Positions 8,992 through 18,255 of a DNA stretch of 64,000 bases are shown here, piece by piece (the first letter of the stretch is position 1; the number at the start of each line of letters is the position of its first letter). Source of the stretch: Bacteroidota bacterium (GTDB lineage: Bacteria; Bacteroidota; Ignavibacteria; Ignavibacteriales; Melioribacteraceae). The notes under the pieces are model-generated. The model was not told where the DNA came from. It ran no database searches and was given only the letters and a program-made list of their open reading frames with translations. The stretch is from NCBI GenBank assembly GCA_018818165.1, contig JAHISP010000071.1, positions 62,001 to 126,000 on the forward strand. Reading direction: 5' to 3'. Position numbers and translations under genes: made by a program.

Positions 8992-9831
8992 ATGGAAATA
9001 AACACATCTAATGCAATTCAGGACACGCTTCATCAAGCAAAAGGAGATGTTGGTTCAGATTGGATAATGCATCACATTCTTGATTCGCATCAATTAGATT
9101 TTGCACCGTTCGGTTCTATTCAACTTCCTCATTTATCACTTTTCGGATTTGATATATCAATTACGAAACATGTAGTGTTTTTGTGGATTGTTGCTATACT
9201 GTTGCTTATTACATTTAAAATTGCTGCAAGTGCTTATAAAAAATCAAGAATTCCGCACGGATTTGCCAATTTTATTGAAGTATTAATTGTTTTTGTAAGA
9301 GATGAGATTGCTAAACCTACAATCGGTAAAGGATATGAAAAATTCCTACCTTACTTATTAACTGTATTTTTCTTTATTCTATTCAGCAATTTTATTGGAT
9401 TAATTCCCAATGGTGCAACAGTTACAAGTAATATTTCAGTAACTACTACGCTTGCTATTTTATCCTTTATTGCAGTGCAGGCTGGCGGAATGATGAAGAA
9501 TGGAGTTTTTGGTTATTTCAAAGGACTTATTCCATCAGGAGTTCCAGCATGGCTTTTACCAATAATGTTTATTGTTGAAATACTTGGGTTATTTACAAAA
9601 CCTTTTGCTTTAGCTATAAGACTTTTTGCAAACATGACCGCTGGTCATATTGTAATATTTGCCTTAATTGGGTTAATATTCTTTATGAAAACTTATTTTG
9701 TTGCACCAGTTTCGGTTGCGTTTGCGTTATTTATATATTTGTTAGAAATTTTAGTTGCTTTAATTCAGGCATATATATTTACAATGTTGTCTTCATTGTT
9801 TATTGGTATGGCTGTTCATCAAGATCATTAA
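8992..9831 (+). CDS. atpB: ATP synthase F0 subunit a
   Basis: This 279-residue membrane protein has five or six transmembrane helices. The conserved fourth/fifth helix motif LAIRLFANMTAGH carries the essential stator arginine (Arg210), which faces the c-ring carboxylate. The N-terminus is about 60 residues longer than in E. coli and includes a His-rich stretch, as is common in Bacteroidota/Chlorobi a subunits. It forms the proton half-channels of the F0 sector. It is the first of six consecutive ATP synthase genes. Confidence 0.95.
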   Translation: MEINTSNAIQDTLHQAKGDVGSDWIMHHILDSHQLDFAPFGSIQLPHLSLFGFDISITKHVVFLWIVAILLLITFKIAASAYKKSRIPHGFANFIEVLIVFVRDEIAKPTIGKGYEKFLPYLLTVFFFILFSNFIGLIPNGATVTSNISVTTTLAILSFIAVQAGGMMKNGVFGYFKGLIPSGVPAWLLPIMFIVEILGLFTKPFALAIRLFANMTAGHIVIFALIGLIFFMKTYFVAPVSVAFALFIYLLEILVALIQAYIFTMLSSLFIGMAVHQDH

Positions 9832-9860
9832 ATAAATTAAATTATAAACGGAGGAAACTC

Positions 9861-10079
9861 ATGGATTTTGCATATTTAGCTGCTGGTTTTGGTGCCGGCT
9901 TAACAGTTATAGGTGGTGCGTTTGGTATTGGCAAATTAGCTAGTTCAGCAATGGAAGCTAGTGGTAGACAACCTGAAGCTGCTGGTGACATTAGAACATC
10001 AATGATTATTGCTGCCGCTCTTATTGAAGGTATCTCTCTTTTTGCATTGGTTATCTGTATTCTTTTGGCATTAAAGTAA
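9861..10079 (+). CDS. atpE: ATP synthase F0 subunit c
   Basis: This 72-residue hairpin of two transmembrane helices has a polar loop GRQPEA. The ion-binding glutamate is Glu56 in ALIEGISLF. Sodium-type c subunits usually have a glutamine in the first helix and an ES/ET(G) motif next to the glutamate; both are missing here, so proton coupling is inferred. GGAGG lies 8 bp before the ATG, a strong site that fits the high c-ring stoichiometry. Confidence 0.95.
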   Translation: MDFAYLAAGFGAGLTVIGGAFGIGKLASSAMEASGRQPEAAGDIRTSMIIAAALIEGISLFALVICILLALK

Positions 10080-10097
10080 TAACTTATAAATTAATTT

Positions 10098-10118
10098 AGA
10101 GAGTGTTTTGCACTCTAT
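10098..10118 (+). other. Hairpin in the atpE-atpF gap
   Basis: AGAGTG (10100-10105) and CACTCT (10111-10116) form a 6-bp stem around TTTTG without a following T run. It is not a terminator of the usual kind. It may stabilise the 3' end of the atpE message after processing, which would raise c-subunit output; this role is inferred. Confidence 0.4.
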
Positions 10119-10144
10119 AAATAATTATTGAAGGAAAAGATTAA

Positions 10145-10690
10145 ATGGCTAAAATTATAAATTTGGCTTTTCTTGCTTTTAGTGGTGGTGAATCATCGGG
10201 TGGTTTGCTTGATGTTAATCCAGGATTAATTTTTTGGGTAGTTATTACTTTTGTATTGCTTCTCATTTTATTGAAAAAAATTGCTTGGGGTCCCATTCTT
10301 AATTCATTAAATGAAAGAGAAAGCTTTATTAAAGATTCATTAGATAAAGCTGAAAAAGCTCAAAATGATGCTGAAAAATTGCTTGAAGAAAATAAAGCTA
10401 ATTTAGCTAAAGCTGAAGACGAAGCTCAAAAAATAATTGAGCAAGGACGCGAGTATTCAGAAAAACTTAAAGCACAATTACTTGAAGAAACAAAGAGCAT
10501 AACCCAAAAGATGATTTCAGAAGCAACTTCTGAAATTGAAAGAAAAAACAGAGAAGCTTTTAATAATCTAAAAGAAGAAGTTGCTGATATTGCAATTAAT
10601 GCTGCAGAAAAGATTATTAGAACTACTTTAGATAAAGAAAAGCAGACAAAATTAATTAATGATTATTTGAAAGACTTAAACAAGAATTAG
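10145..10690 (+). CDS. atpF: ATP synthase F0 subunit b
   Basis: This 181-residue protein has one N-terminal membrane helix (about residues 27-47) followed by a long, highly charged coiled coil (about 55-150), the standard b-subunit layout. It forms the peripheral stalk linking subunit a to delta and F1. The end is only 1 bp before atpH, so the two are probably translated together. The GESSGG segment before the helix is typical of the Bacteroidota/Chlorobi version. Confidence 0.92.
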   Translation: MAKIINLAFLAFSGGESSGGLLDVNPGLIFWVVITFVLLLILLKKIAWGPILNSLNERESFIKDSLDKAEKAQNDAEKLLEENKANLAKAEDEAQKIIEQGREYSEKLKAQLLEETKSITQKMISEATSEIERKNREAFNNLKEEVADIAINAAEKIIRTTLDKEKQTKLINDYLKDLNKN

Positions 10691-10691
10691 T

Positions 10692-11231
10692 ATGAGTAGT
10701 TTTAATATTTCAACAAGATATGCTAACGCCTTTATGGAATTTGCTGATGAAAAAAAATCGTTGGAGCAAGCATCTAAGGATATGGTAATGTTGGAAAAAG
10801 CATTAATCAACTCTAAAGACTTAAAAGCTATTCTAAAAAGTCCGGTAATAAATAAAGAAAAAAAAGAAGTAATCATTAAAGAAATATTTGCCAGCAAGGT
10901 TGGAAAAGTAACATTAGAATTTCTTCTATTTATTAATAAAAAAGATAGAGAAAATATACTTTTAGATATTGCAAAGAGATTTAATGAAATACGAAATATT
11001 AAATTAAATAGAGTTGAAGCTGTAGTTGTTAGTGCTATTGATTTTTCTGAAGAACAGAAAAATTTATTGCATAAACAACTAATAAAAATATCTGATAAAG
11101 AGGTTATTCCAAGTTTTATTACTGATGAGTCTCTTATTGGAGGTTTTACTGTGAAAATTAATGACACAGTAATTGATTCTTCTGTTAAGCAGCAACTTAA
11201 AAAATTAAGAAAGAGTTTAGTTAAAAATTGA
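10692..11231 (+). CDS. atpH: ATP synthase F1 subunit delta
   Basis: This 179-residue protein has an N-terminal helical domain that begins with the family pattern STRYANAFMEFA. It ends with the conserved C-terminal beta region ESLIGGFTVKINDTVIDSSV. It caps the alpha3beta3 head and binds the b-subunit stalk. Length is normal. It begins 1 bp after atpF. Confidence 0.93.
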   Translation: MSSFNISTRYANAFMEFADEKKSLEQASKDMVMLEKALINSKDLKAILKSPVINKEKKEVIIKEIFASKVGKVTLEFLLFINKKDRENILLDIAKRFNEIRNIKLNRVEAVVVSAIDFSEEQKNLLHKQLIKISDKEVIPSFITDESLIGGFTVKINDTVIDSSVKQQLKKLRKSLVKN

Positions 11232-11250
11232 AAAATAATAAGGTATAAAC

Positions 11251-12801
11251 ATGGCTGAAGTTAGACCAGATGAAATATCAGCAATTTTAAGAAAACAATT
11301 AGCTGGCTTTGATAACGAAGCAGAAATATATGATGTTGGTACTGTTCTGCAAGTTGGTGATGGTATTGCTAGAGTTTATGGATTATCTAAAGTGATGGTC
11401 AGTGAGTTAGTTGAATTTCCAAATGATGTTATGGGAATGGTACTAAATCTAGATGAAGATAGTGTTGGTTGTGTACTTTTTGGTGAAAGTCAACTAATAA
11501 AAGAAGGCGATACTGTTAGAAGAACAAAGCGACTTGCTTCGTTTCCTGTCGGAAATGCTATGTTAGGTCGAGTTGTAAATCCTCTTGGTGAACCTGTTGA
11601 TGGAAAGGGCTCTATCCAGCATGAAGCATATATGCCAATTGAAAGAAAAGCTCTTGGTGTAGTAACTCGTCAATCAGTTTCCGAACCATTGCAAAGTGGA
11701 ATAACTGCTGTTGATGCAATGATTCCAATTGGTCGTGGTCAGCGTGAATTGATTATTGGTGATAGACAAACAGGAAAAACTGCAGTTGCTATTGATACTA
11801 TTATTAATCAAAAACAAACACACACTGAAGAAGCAAAAGAAAATGGTATTGAACCAGTTTTTTGTGTGTATGTAGCTATTGGTCAAAAAGATTCTACTGT
11901 TGCGCAAGTTGTTGCTAAACTAGAAGAACATGGAGCTATGGAATATACAACTGTCATTATTGCTGGTGCGTCTACTCCAGCACCATTACAATATATTGCT
12001 CCTTATGCTGGTGCAACACTTGGTGAATATTTTAGAGATAAGGGTCAGCACGCTCTTGTTGTTTATGATGATTTGTCGAAACAAGCAGTTGCTTATCGAG
12101 AACTTTCATTATTATTAAGAAGACCTCCAGGCCGTGAAGCATATCCTGGTGATGTTTTTTATGTGCATTCGCGTTTACTTGAAAGAGCGTCAAAACTAAA
12201 TGACAAATTGGGTGGTGGTAGTTTAACTGCACTTCCAATTATTGAAACTCAACAAGGTGACGTTTCTGCTTATATTCCAACAAATGTAATTTCAATTACT
12301 GATGGTCAGATTTATCTTGAACCAAGTTTATTTAATGCAGGTATTCGTCCAGCAATTAATGTTGGTATTTCAGTATCGCGTGTTGGTGGTAATGCTCAAA
12401 TTAAGGCAATGAAAAAAGTTGCTGGTTCGTTAAAACTTGATTTGGCTCAATATAGAGAATTAGAAGCATTTGCAAAATTTGGTTCAGATCTTGATAAAGC
12501 AACGCAGCGAACTCTTTCGCGTGGAGCAAGGTTGGTGGAATTACTTAAACAAGGTCAATACATTCCAATTCCAGTGGAAAAACAAGTTGTAAGTGTTTTC
12601 CTAGGAACTCAAGGTCTACTAGACGAACTTCCAGTTAAGGATATTAAAAGATTCGAAAGTGAATTTATAGAATACCTTGAGCTTAAAGATCAAGTCGTTT
12701 TAAATGCAATTCGTAAAGAAAAGGTTTTAAGTGATTCTATTGTTGCAAGTATAAAAACTAATGCTCAAGAATTTAAAAATAAATTCAAGGTATCTGAATA
12801 A
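11251..12801 (+). CDS. atpA: ATP synthase F1 subunit alpha
   Basis: This 516-residue protein has the N-terminal beta-barrel, a central nucleotide-binding domain with the P-loop GDRQTGKTA (about residues 170-178), the [12 protein letters not shown] Walker B region and the family signature [14 protein letters not shown]. It supplies the non-catalytic nucleotide sites of the F1 head. It lies in the order a-c-b-delta-alpha-gamma. The catalytic beta subunit is not in this window. Confidence 0.97.
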   Translation: MAEVRPDEISAILRKQLAGFDNEAEIYDVGTVLQVGDGIARVYGLSKVMVSELVEFPNDVMGMVLNLDEDSVGCVLFGESQLIKEGDTVRRTKRLASFPVGNAMLGRVVNPLGEPVDGKGSIQHEAYMPIERKALGVVTRQSVSEPLQSGITAVDAMIPIGRGQRELIIGDRQTGKTAVAIDTIINQKQTHTEEAKENGIEPVFCVYVAIGQKDSTVAQVVAKLEEHGAMEYTTVIIAGASTPAPLQYIAPYAGATLGEYFRDKGQHALVVYDDLSKQAVAYRELSLLLRRPPGREAYPGDVFYVHSRLLERASKLNDKLGGGSLTALPIIETQQGDVSAYIPTNVISITDGQIYLEPSLFNAGIRPAINVGISVSRVGGNAQIKAMKKVAGSLKLDLAQYRELEAFAKFGSDLDKATQRTLSRGARLVELLKQGQYIPIPVEKQVVSVFLGTQGLLDELPVKDIKRFESEFIEYLELKDQVVLNAIRKEKVLSDSIVASIKTNAQEFKNKFKVSE

Positions 12802-12806
12802 ATTTT

Positions 12807-13691
12807 ATGGCAACTTTAAGAGACATAAAACGCAGTATTTCTGGTGTAAAGAGTACACAAAAAATTACGAAAGCAATGAAAATGGTTTCCGCTGCTCGTT
12901 TGAGCAAAGCGCAGGAGAATATTATCAATTCTCGTCCATATTCAAGAAAGATAGCCGAAGTTCTTAGTCAATTACTTGCAGTTGAAAAAAATTATGAGCA
13001 TCCATTTCTTGTAGAAAAGGGTGATGAAAAAATAGCAATAATAGCTGTTTCGTCTGATAGAGGTTTATGCGGTGCTTTCAATAACAATATAATTTCTGAA
13101 GTTGAAAGAATGCTAAAAGAGGATTATTCCGAACAGAATAAGAATAATAATCTTTCACTTATTTGCGTAGGTAAAAAAACTAATGATTATTTTAATCGTC
13201 ACGGATATAATGTAGTACAAGGGTTTAATGGAATTTTTAGTGATTTGAAGTTTGATTTTGTTGCCCAACTTAATAAGCAATTATCAGGCAAATTTATTTC
13301 AAGTGAATTTGATAAAATAATAGTTGTATACAACAAATTTACATCTGTTGCCCAACAAAAGGTTACAACAATTCAACTATTTCCAATTAAGCCAGAAGTT
13401 TCAGATGATACTTTACAAGAAGTAAATATAGATTATATTTTTGAACCTGATAAAAAGACAATTATTGATGGATTGTTACCTCAATATTTAAATGTACAAT
13501 TATGGGCTGTGTTATTAGATTCATATGCTGGTGAGCTTGGAGCTCGTATGACTGCTATGGATATGGCTACTGAAAATGCTTCTGAGATGATTAGTTCTCT
13601 TCAACTATCCTTCAACAAAAGACGTCAAGCAGCAATTACCAATGAAATATTGGAAATTGTTTCTGGTGCTAACGCTCTTAAAGGAAATTAA
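12807..13691 (+). CDS. atpG: ATP synthase F1 subunit gamma
   Basis: This 294-residue rotor subunit has the conserved N-terminal helix (IKRSISGVKSTQKITKAMKMV), the SSDRGLCGAFN segment and the C-terminal helix ending in ITNEILEIVSGANAL. It transmits rotation from the c-ring to the catalytic head. It ends the ATP synthase run: atpD and atpC do not follow, and ffh begins 26 bp downstream. Confidence 0.95.
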   Translation: MATLRDIKRSISGVKSTQKITKAMKMVSAARLSKAQENIINSRPYSRKIAEVLSQLLAVEKNYEHPFLVEKGDEKIAIIAVSSDRGLCGAFNNNIISEVERMLKEDYSEQNKNNNLSLICVGKKTNDYFNRHGYNVVQGFNGIFSDLKFDFVAQLNKQLSGKFISSEFDKIIVVYNKFTSVAQQKVTTIQLFPIKPEVSDDTLQEVNIDYIFEPDKKTIIDGLLPQYLNVQLWAVLLDSYAGELGARMTAMDMATENASEMISSLQLSFNKRRQAAITNEILEIVSGANALKGN

Positions 13692-13716
13692 TTTTTGAGT
13701 AGGGGAATTTGATTTA

Positions 13717-15048
13717 ATGCTCGAAGATTTAACGTTAAAATTTGACAAAGCCCTCAAAAAGGTTACTGGTCAAGGTCGTTTAACAGAACAAAATATCTCT
13801 GATACTATGCGAGAACTTCGTAGAGTATTACTGGATGCGGATGTTAACTATAAAGTTGCTAAATCATTTATTGATGAAGTAAAAGTAAAAGCTCTTGGTG
13901 AAGAAGTTTTAGCCTCTGTTTCTCCTGGACAAATGATAACAAAAATTCTTTACGATGAACTTACCAAACTTATGGGTGGCTCTCGTTCAGAATTAACATT
14001 TAATCCATCAGGACCAACAATTATTTTAATGGTTGGTTTACAAGGTTCTGGAAAAACAACCTTTAGTGCTAAACTTGCAAAATATCTAAAAGATAAAAAT
14101 AGAAAAGTACTTTTAACAGCTGCAGATGTTTATCGTCCAGCTGCGAAAGATCAATTAAAAACTCTTGGAAGTCAGATAGGTGTTCCTGTTTTTTCTATTG
14201 ATGACAGTAAAGATGCTGTTCTAATTTCTCAAGAATCAGTTAAATATGCTGTAGAAAATGGACTAAATACAATAATTGTTGATACTGCTGGTCGTCTTCA
14301 TGTTGATGAAGTTTTGATGGACGAAATTAAGCGAATTAAGTCAGCCATTAAACCAACTGAGATTCTGTTTGTTGTAGATTCAATGACTGGGCAAGATGCC
14401 GTTAATTCTGCAAAAGCATTCCATGATGCAGTTGATTTTGATGGTGTTGTTCTTACAAAACTTGATGGCGATTCACGCGGTGGATCTGCACTATCAATAA
14501 AAGCAGTTGTTGATGTTCCAATAAAGTTCTCCAGTCTTGGTGAAAAATTAGATTCTATCGAAATATTTCACCCAGATAGATTAGCCTCAAGAATTCTTGG
14601 TAAAGGCGATGTTATTTCTCTTGTTGAAAAAGCTCAAATTCAATATGATGAAAAAGAAGCAGAAGATTTAGAGAAAAAATTATTATCCAATAATTTTAAT
14701 TTTGAAGATTTTCTTAAGCAAATTAAAATGATTAAGAAAATGGGCTCATTAAAATCTTTATTAGGTATGATCCCAGGATTAGGTGCAAGTCTTAAAAATG
14801 TTGATGTGGATGATAAGCAACTTGTAAGAGTTGAATCCATAATTCAATCAATGACTAAAGAAGAACGAGGCAATCCAAAAATACTAAATGGAAGTAGGAG
14901 AATGAGAATTGCAAAAGGTAGCGGCAATTCTATTCAAGATATTAATAGACTCATCAAGCAATTTAAAGAGATGGGTAAGATGATGAAAATGTTTAAGAAT
15001 AATAAAAACATGAAAAATGTACTAAAAAAAGGTAGAAGGAAATTTTAA
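13717..15048 (+). CDS. ffh: Signal recognition particle protein Ffh
   Basis: This 443-residue SRP54 GTPase has the N domain (1-~95), the G domain with GLQGSGKTT (about 107-115), DTAGR and TKLDGD motifs, and a C-terminal methionine-rich M domain. That domain ends in a basic tail with Met-rich helices that bind 4.5S RNA and signal sequences. It delivers ribosomes making membrane proteins to FtsY. The ffh-rpsP-rimM-trmD-rplS order that starts here is widely conserved. Confidence 0.97.
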   Translation: MLEDLTLKFDKALKKVTGQGRLTEQNISDTMRELRRVLLDADVNYKVAKSFIDEVKVKALGEEVLASVSPGQMITKILYDELTKLMGGSRSELTFNPSGPTIILMVGLQGSGKTTFSAKLAKYLKDKNRKVLLTAADVYRPAAKDQLKTLGSQIGVPVFSIDDSKDAVLISQESVKYAVENGLNTIIVDTAGRLHVDEVLMDEIKRIKSAIKPTEILFVVDSMTGQDAVNSAKAFHDAVDFDGVVLTKLDGDSRGGSALSIKAVVDVPIKFSSLGEKLDSIEIFHPDRLASRILGKGDVISLVEKAQIQYDEKEAEDLEKKLLSNNFNFEDFLKQIKMIKKMGSLKSLLGMIPGLGASLKNVDVDDKQLVRVESIIQSMTKEERGNPKILNGSRRMRIAKGSGNSIQDINRLIKQFKEMGKMMKMFKNNKNMKNVLKKGRRKF

Positions 15049-15143
15049 TTTCTAGATATCAGTTTATAAGGTAATTGTATAAGTTTAAAAAAAATAGTAA
15101 TTTAACTTTTAATTAATATAAAAATATGCACGGAGGTTCTTAA

Positions 15144-15596
15144 TTGGCTGTAAAGATTAGATTAAGAAGAATGGGAAAGAAAAGACAACCTATTTATAAA
15201 GTTGTGGCTGCTGATGAGCGTTCGCCAAGAGATGGTAAGTTTATTGAAATTATTGGTATGTATAATCCAATTACTAATCCTGCAACAATCGAAATAAAGG
15301 AAGAAAGAGCTCTATATTGGCTTGGTGTTGGAGCACAACCAACTACAACTGTAAAAGGTCTTCTTTCAAAACTTGGTATTTTATACAAGAGAGATTTGTT
15401 GAGTTCAGGCTTAAAGGAAGAAGAAATTACATTAAAATTAGAAGAATGGCTTAAAAATAAAGAAGCTAAATTAGCATCAAAAGCTGCTAAAAAAGTAATT
15501 GTAAAAGCAACAAAGGATGAAAAAAAGATTGAAGAAATTGTGTCAGATTCAGAGGGCACTGTCTCTGAAGAATTACAAGAAGAAAAAGCTGAGTAA
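15144..15596 (+). CDS. rpsP: 30S ribosomal protein S16
   Basis: The first 85 residues match S16 ([23 protein letters not shown], then GMYNPITNP). A charged, Lys/Glu-rich extension of about 60 residues follows; long acidic/basic tails on S16 are normal in Bacteroidota and relatives. The start codon is TTG at 15144, fixed by the strong CGGAGGT site at 15131-15137 and by alignment with the family N-terminus. The 95-bp gap after ffh may hold a promoter. Confidence 0.95.
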   Translation: MAVKIRLRRMGKKRQPIYKVVAADERSPRDGKFIEIIGMYNPITNPATIEIKEERALYWLGVGAQPTTTVKGLLSKLGILYKRDLLSSGLKEEEITLKLEEWLKNKEAKLASKAAKKVIVKATKDEKKIEEIVSDSEGTVSEELQEEKAE

Positions 15597-15654
15597 TTAG
15601 TATTCTTTTTGTTTTAATTATGTGCCCTTTTTTCAAATTATGAAAGGTATTCTC

Positions 15655-15888
15655 ATGAAAGAATTCATCGAATTTATCTCAAAACACCTTGTCGACACTC
15701 CAGATAGTGTGAGTGTTGTAGAAGTTGAAAACAGTGACAAGACAATAGAACTTACTTTAAAAGTAGGTGCTGAAGATGTTGGCAAAGTTATTGGAAAGCA
15801 AGGTAAAACAGCTCAGGCTATGAGAACCCTACTTACTGCTATTGCTGCTAAGGATGGTAAAAGGGCAATTTTAAAAATTTTAGATTAA
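15655..15888 (+). CDS. khpA: KH-domain RNA-binding protein (KhpA/YlqC family)
   Basis: This small single-KH-domain protein carries the KH core GKVIGKQGKTAQAMRTLL. The family begins MKEF(I/V)EFI and is 75-80 residues long. The ATG at 15655 (77 residues), preceded by GAAAGGT at 15640-15648, is therefore preferred over the ATG at 15622, which would add 11 unrelated residues. KhpA binds structured RNA and, with KhpB, affects translation and cell division in Gram-positives; the role here is inferred. It stands between rpsP and rimM as in many phyla. Confidence 0.9.
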   Translation: MKEFIEFISKHLVDTPDSVSVVEVENSDKTIELTLKVGAEDVGKVIGKQGKTAQAMRTLLTAIAAKDGKRAILKILD

Positions 15889-15897
15889 AATTGCTAT

Positions 15898-16425
15898 TTG
15901 GAATATTTGGAAGACTTTTTTTTAATTGCAGAAATATCATCAATATTTGATGAGAATGGTTTTGTGAAAATAAAATCATATTCCGATTTCCCAGAAAGAT
16001 TTTTTCTTCTTGATAAAGTTTATATAAACATATACGGTGATTATAGAGAGTTTATTGTAGAAGATGTTGAACGACTTGAAAATTATTTTATAATCAAGTT
16101 TAGAAACTTTAATTCTAATATAGATGTAGAATTTTTAGTTGGATGTACTGTATTTGTGAATAAAAAAGATGCAGTTACATTAGATGAAGATACTTTTTTT
16201 ATTCATGACCTTATTGGATGTGAAGTTGTTTTTAATGAAAAGTTCTTTGGAAATATTGTTAACGTTTTGAGCTTAAATTCAAACGATGTATATGTGGTTG
16301 AAGATAATGATGGTATTGAAAGATTAATTCCTGCAATTTCTCAATTTATTGATTCAATAAATATCGTTGAAAAGAAAATTACTCTTAAACAAGATTTTGA
16401 TGAGTTTAGTGATGATGAGAATTGA
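15898..16425 (+). CDS. rimM: Ribosome maturation factor RimM
   Basis: This 175-residue protein has the N-terminal RimM barrel (LIAEISSIFDENGFVKIKSYSDFPERF) and a C-terminal PRC-like barrel containing DLIGCEVV and LIPAISQFI. RimM binds S19 and assists maturation of the 30S head. The first codon used is TTG at 15898 and no ATG lies nearby in frame; a second TTG at 15907 is possible, so the start is uncertain. It overlaps trmD by 14 bp. Confidence 0.88.
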   Translation: MEYLEDFFLIAEISSIFDENGFVKIKSYSDFPERFFLLDKVYINIYGDYREFIVEDVERLENYFIIKFRNFNSNIDVEFLVGCTVFVNKKDAVTLDEDTFFIHDLIGCEVVFNEKFFGNIVNVLSLNSNDVYVVEDNDGIERLIPAISQFIDSINIVEKKITLKQDFDEFSDDEN

Positions 16426-17095
16426 TATTTTATCGGCAGTTCCTGAGTTATTACAGAGCCCACTTAATACAAGTATTATAAAAAGAGCTCAAGATAAGAA
16501 AAAATGCGAAATTGTTATTCATAATTTAAGAGATTATGCATACAACAAACATCGTCAAATTGATGATAAACCGTTTGGTGGTGGACCGGGAATGTTATTA
16601 AAACCTGAACCGTTCTTTGAATGTATTGAAAAATTGCAAAGTGAAAGAGATTATGATCATATCATTTTTACTTCTCCAAAAGGAAAAATATTTGATCAAT
16701 CTTATGCAAATAAATTGTCTCTTGCAAAACATATTATTATTATTGCCGGTCATTACAAAGGTATTGATGATAGAGTTAGAGAGAGATTTGTAACAGATGA
16801 AATTTCAATAGGCAATTTTGTTCTTAGTGGTGGCGAACTTCCTGCTCTTATTATTGCAGATGCTGTAATAAGATTAATTCCTGGAGTTTTAAATGATAGT
16901 GAATCAGCATTGAATGATTCATTTATGAATGATGATTCGGTTGAAGCACCATATTATACCCGACCAGCAGAATACAAAGGGATGAAAGTTCCCGAAATAT
17001 TGCTTTCAGGACATGATAAGAACATTTCCGATTGGAAAGATGAAAAATCGATAGAGATGACGAAAAAATGGAAACAAATAAATTCAATGGAGTAA
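16412..17095 (+). CDS. trmD: tRNA (guanine-N1)-methyltransferase TrmD
   Basis: This 228-residue SPOUT methyltransferase contains the trefoil-knot motifs GGGPGMLLKPEPF and LSGGELPALIIADAV, with the C-terminal helical domain after them. It makes m1G37 in tRNAs reading CNN and some other codons, preventing +1 frameshifts. The in-frame ATG at 16367 would add about 15 residues absent from the family. The tandem ATGs at 16412/16415 give the canonical MMRIDIL start, overlapping rimM by 14 bp. Confidence 0.95.
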   Translation: MMRIDILSAVPELLQSPLNTSIIKRAQDKKKCEIVIHNLRDYAYNKHRQIDDKPFGGGPGMLLKPEPFFECIEKLQSERDYDHIIFTSPKGKIFDQSYANKLSLAKHIIIIAGHYKGIDDRVRERFVTDEISIGNFVLSGGELPALIIADAVIRLIPGVLNDSESALNDSFMNDDSVEAPYYTRPAEYKGMKVPEILLSGHDKNISDWKDEKSIEMTKKWKQINSME

Positions 17096-17098
17096 ACG

Positions 17099-17446
17099 AT
17101 GGATAAAATACAAGAGATTGTTAATGATCAAATTAGGACTGATTACCCAAACTTTAATGCAGGTGATAAAGTAAAAGTTCATGTTAGAGTTATAGAAGGT
17201 GACAAGGAAAGAATTCAGATTTTTGAAGGTGATGTAATTGCTATAAATGGTTCAGGAATTAGTCGTTCTTTCACAGTTAGAAAAATGTCAAGTGGTGTAG
17301 GAGTTGAAAGAATATTCCCATTCAGTTCACCTAAAGTGGCTAAAATAGAGATAGTAAGAGAAGGTAAAGTTAGAAGAGCAAAACTTTATTATCTAAGAAA
17401 TCTTTCTGGTAAAGCAGCAAGAATTAAAGCAAAAAATCTTAGATAA
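17099..17446 (+). CDS. rplS: 50S ribosomal protein L19
   Basis: This 115-residue protein has the L19 core [29 protein letters not shown] and the basic end ([21 protein letters not shown]). It lies at the 30S-50S interface. It starts 3 bp after trmD, completing the rpsP-rplS cluster, and is followed at once by a terminator. Confidence 0.97.
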   Translation: MDKIQEIVNDQIRTDYPNFNAGDKVKVHVRVIEGDKERIQIFEGDVIAINGSGISRSFTVRKMSSGVGVERIFPFSSPKVAKIEIVREGKVRRAKLYYLRNLSGKAARIKAKNLR

Positions 17447-17456
17447 ATTTGAAGAT

Positions 17457-17482
17457 AAAGCTCCTAAATGGGGCTTTTTTTT
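17457..17482 (+). terminator. Rho-independent terminator after rplS
   Basis: AAAGCTCC (17457-17464) pairs with GGGGCTTT (17470-17477), including one G-U pair, around TAAAT, followed by a run of T. It lies 11 bp after the rplS stop. It overlaps the longest reading frame of the next gene, which argues for the later start of that gene. Confidence 0.8.
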
Positions 17483-17493
17483 CTAATAATTTT

Positions 17494-18255
17494 ATGAATA
17501 TTATTATACCTCAAAATATCTATTCTGCGCTTTTTGCATTATCATTACCTGATAACCTAAAAGAAAATGTACTAATTAAGGAATCTTCTTTAATTGTAAA
17601 AGAATTGGAGAAAAATAGAGATGATGTTGGACTCATTCCCTCATTTGATTTATTACTTCATCCAGAAATATTTATTTCTGATAGTTTTGCAATTTCTTTT
17701 GATGGAATTCTATCTAATTCATATTTGTATTTTATACCAGAGCAAAAGAGTTTTAATAAAATTCTACTAAGAGGTGATATTGCCTCGAATGATTTAATGC
17801 TAAGTAAAATCCTTTTTCCAGAACAATATGGCATTGAGCCTGAATTGGCTTTTGACACTAAACCGATTGATTTTGAAAACAATAATTATTTAGTTATTGG
17901 GATGGAAAATGATGTTTATCCAGTTACTAATAATGGAATAAGTTTTGCTGACCATATTGCAGAGCTCATTGATTTTCCATATGTTAATTTTGTTTTAGCA
18001 TCATATAATGAAGAGAGTCTAAAACAAGTAAATGAAAACATAAAATCTATAAATGAAAAAATAGATAGCAAACTTCCAGAATATTTAAATAAACTACAGC
18101 TTAATCCAAAACTAAATGATTTTGTGCAAAAGAATATACAATCATTATACTATGATTTTACGGACAATGAAAAACAGGCATTAAAGGAATTATTACAACT
18201 TCCATATTACCATGCAATAACTGAAAATCTCGTAGACATTAAATTTTCTAAATAG
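17494..18255 (+). CDS. Probable MqnA/MqnD-like (periplasmic-binding-fold) protein
   Basis: The 253-residue protein starts at ATG 17494. A TTG at 17449 would place the rplS terminator inside the gene. Segments such as DVGLIPSFDLL near the N-terminus, the middle region VNFVLASYNEESLK and the terminal LPYYHAITENLV resemble the solute-binding-like fold of MqnA/MqnD. These are futalosine-pathway menaquinone enzymes with no signal peptide. The match is weak and no catalytic residue can be assigned. A profile comparison of MqnA with this protein would decide. No other menaquinone gene is nearby. Confidence 0.45.
   Translation: MNIIIPQNIYSALFALSLPDNLKENVLIKESSLIVKELEKNRDDVGLIPSFDLLLHPEIFISDSFAISFDGILSNSYLYFIPEQKSFNKILLRGDIASNDLMLSKILFPEQYGIEPELAFDTKPIDFENNNYLVIGMENDVYPVTNNGISFADHIAELIDFPYVNFVLASYNEESLKQVNENIKSINEKIDSKLPEYLNKLQLNPKLNDFVQKNIQSLYYDFTDNEKQALKELLQLPYYHAITENLVDIKFSK

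Noticed and set aside
9861-10079. Sodium-coupled ATP synthase
   Set aside because: Subunit c lacks the Gln in helix 1 and the Ser/Thr after the key Glu that mark sodium-binding rings.
17449-17493. Upstream TTG start for the MqnA-like gene
   Set aside because: It would place the rplS terminator within the coding sequence; the ATG at 17494 gives a sensible N-terminus.
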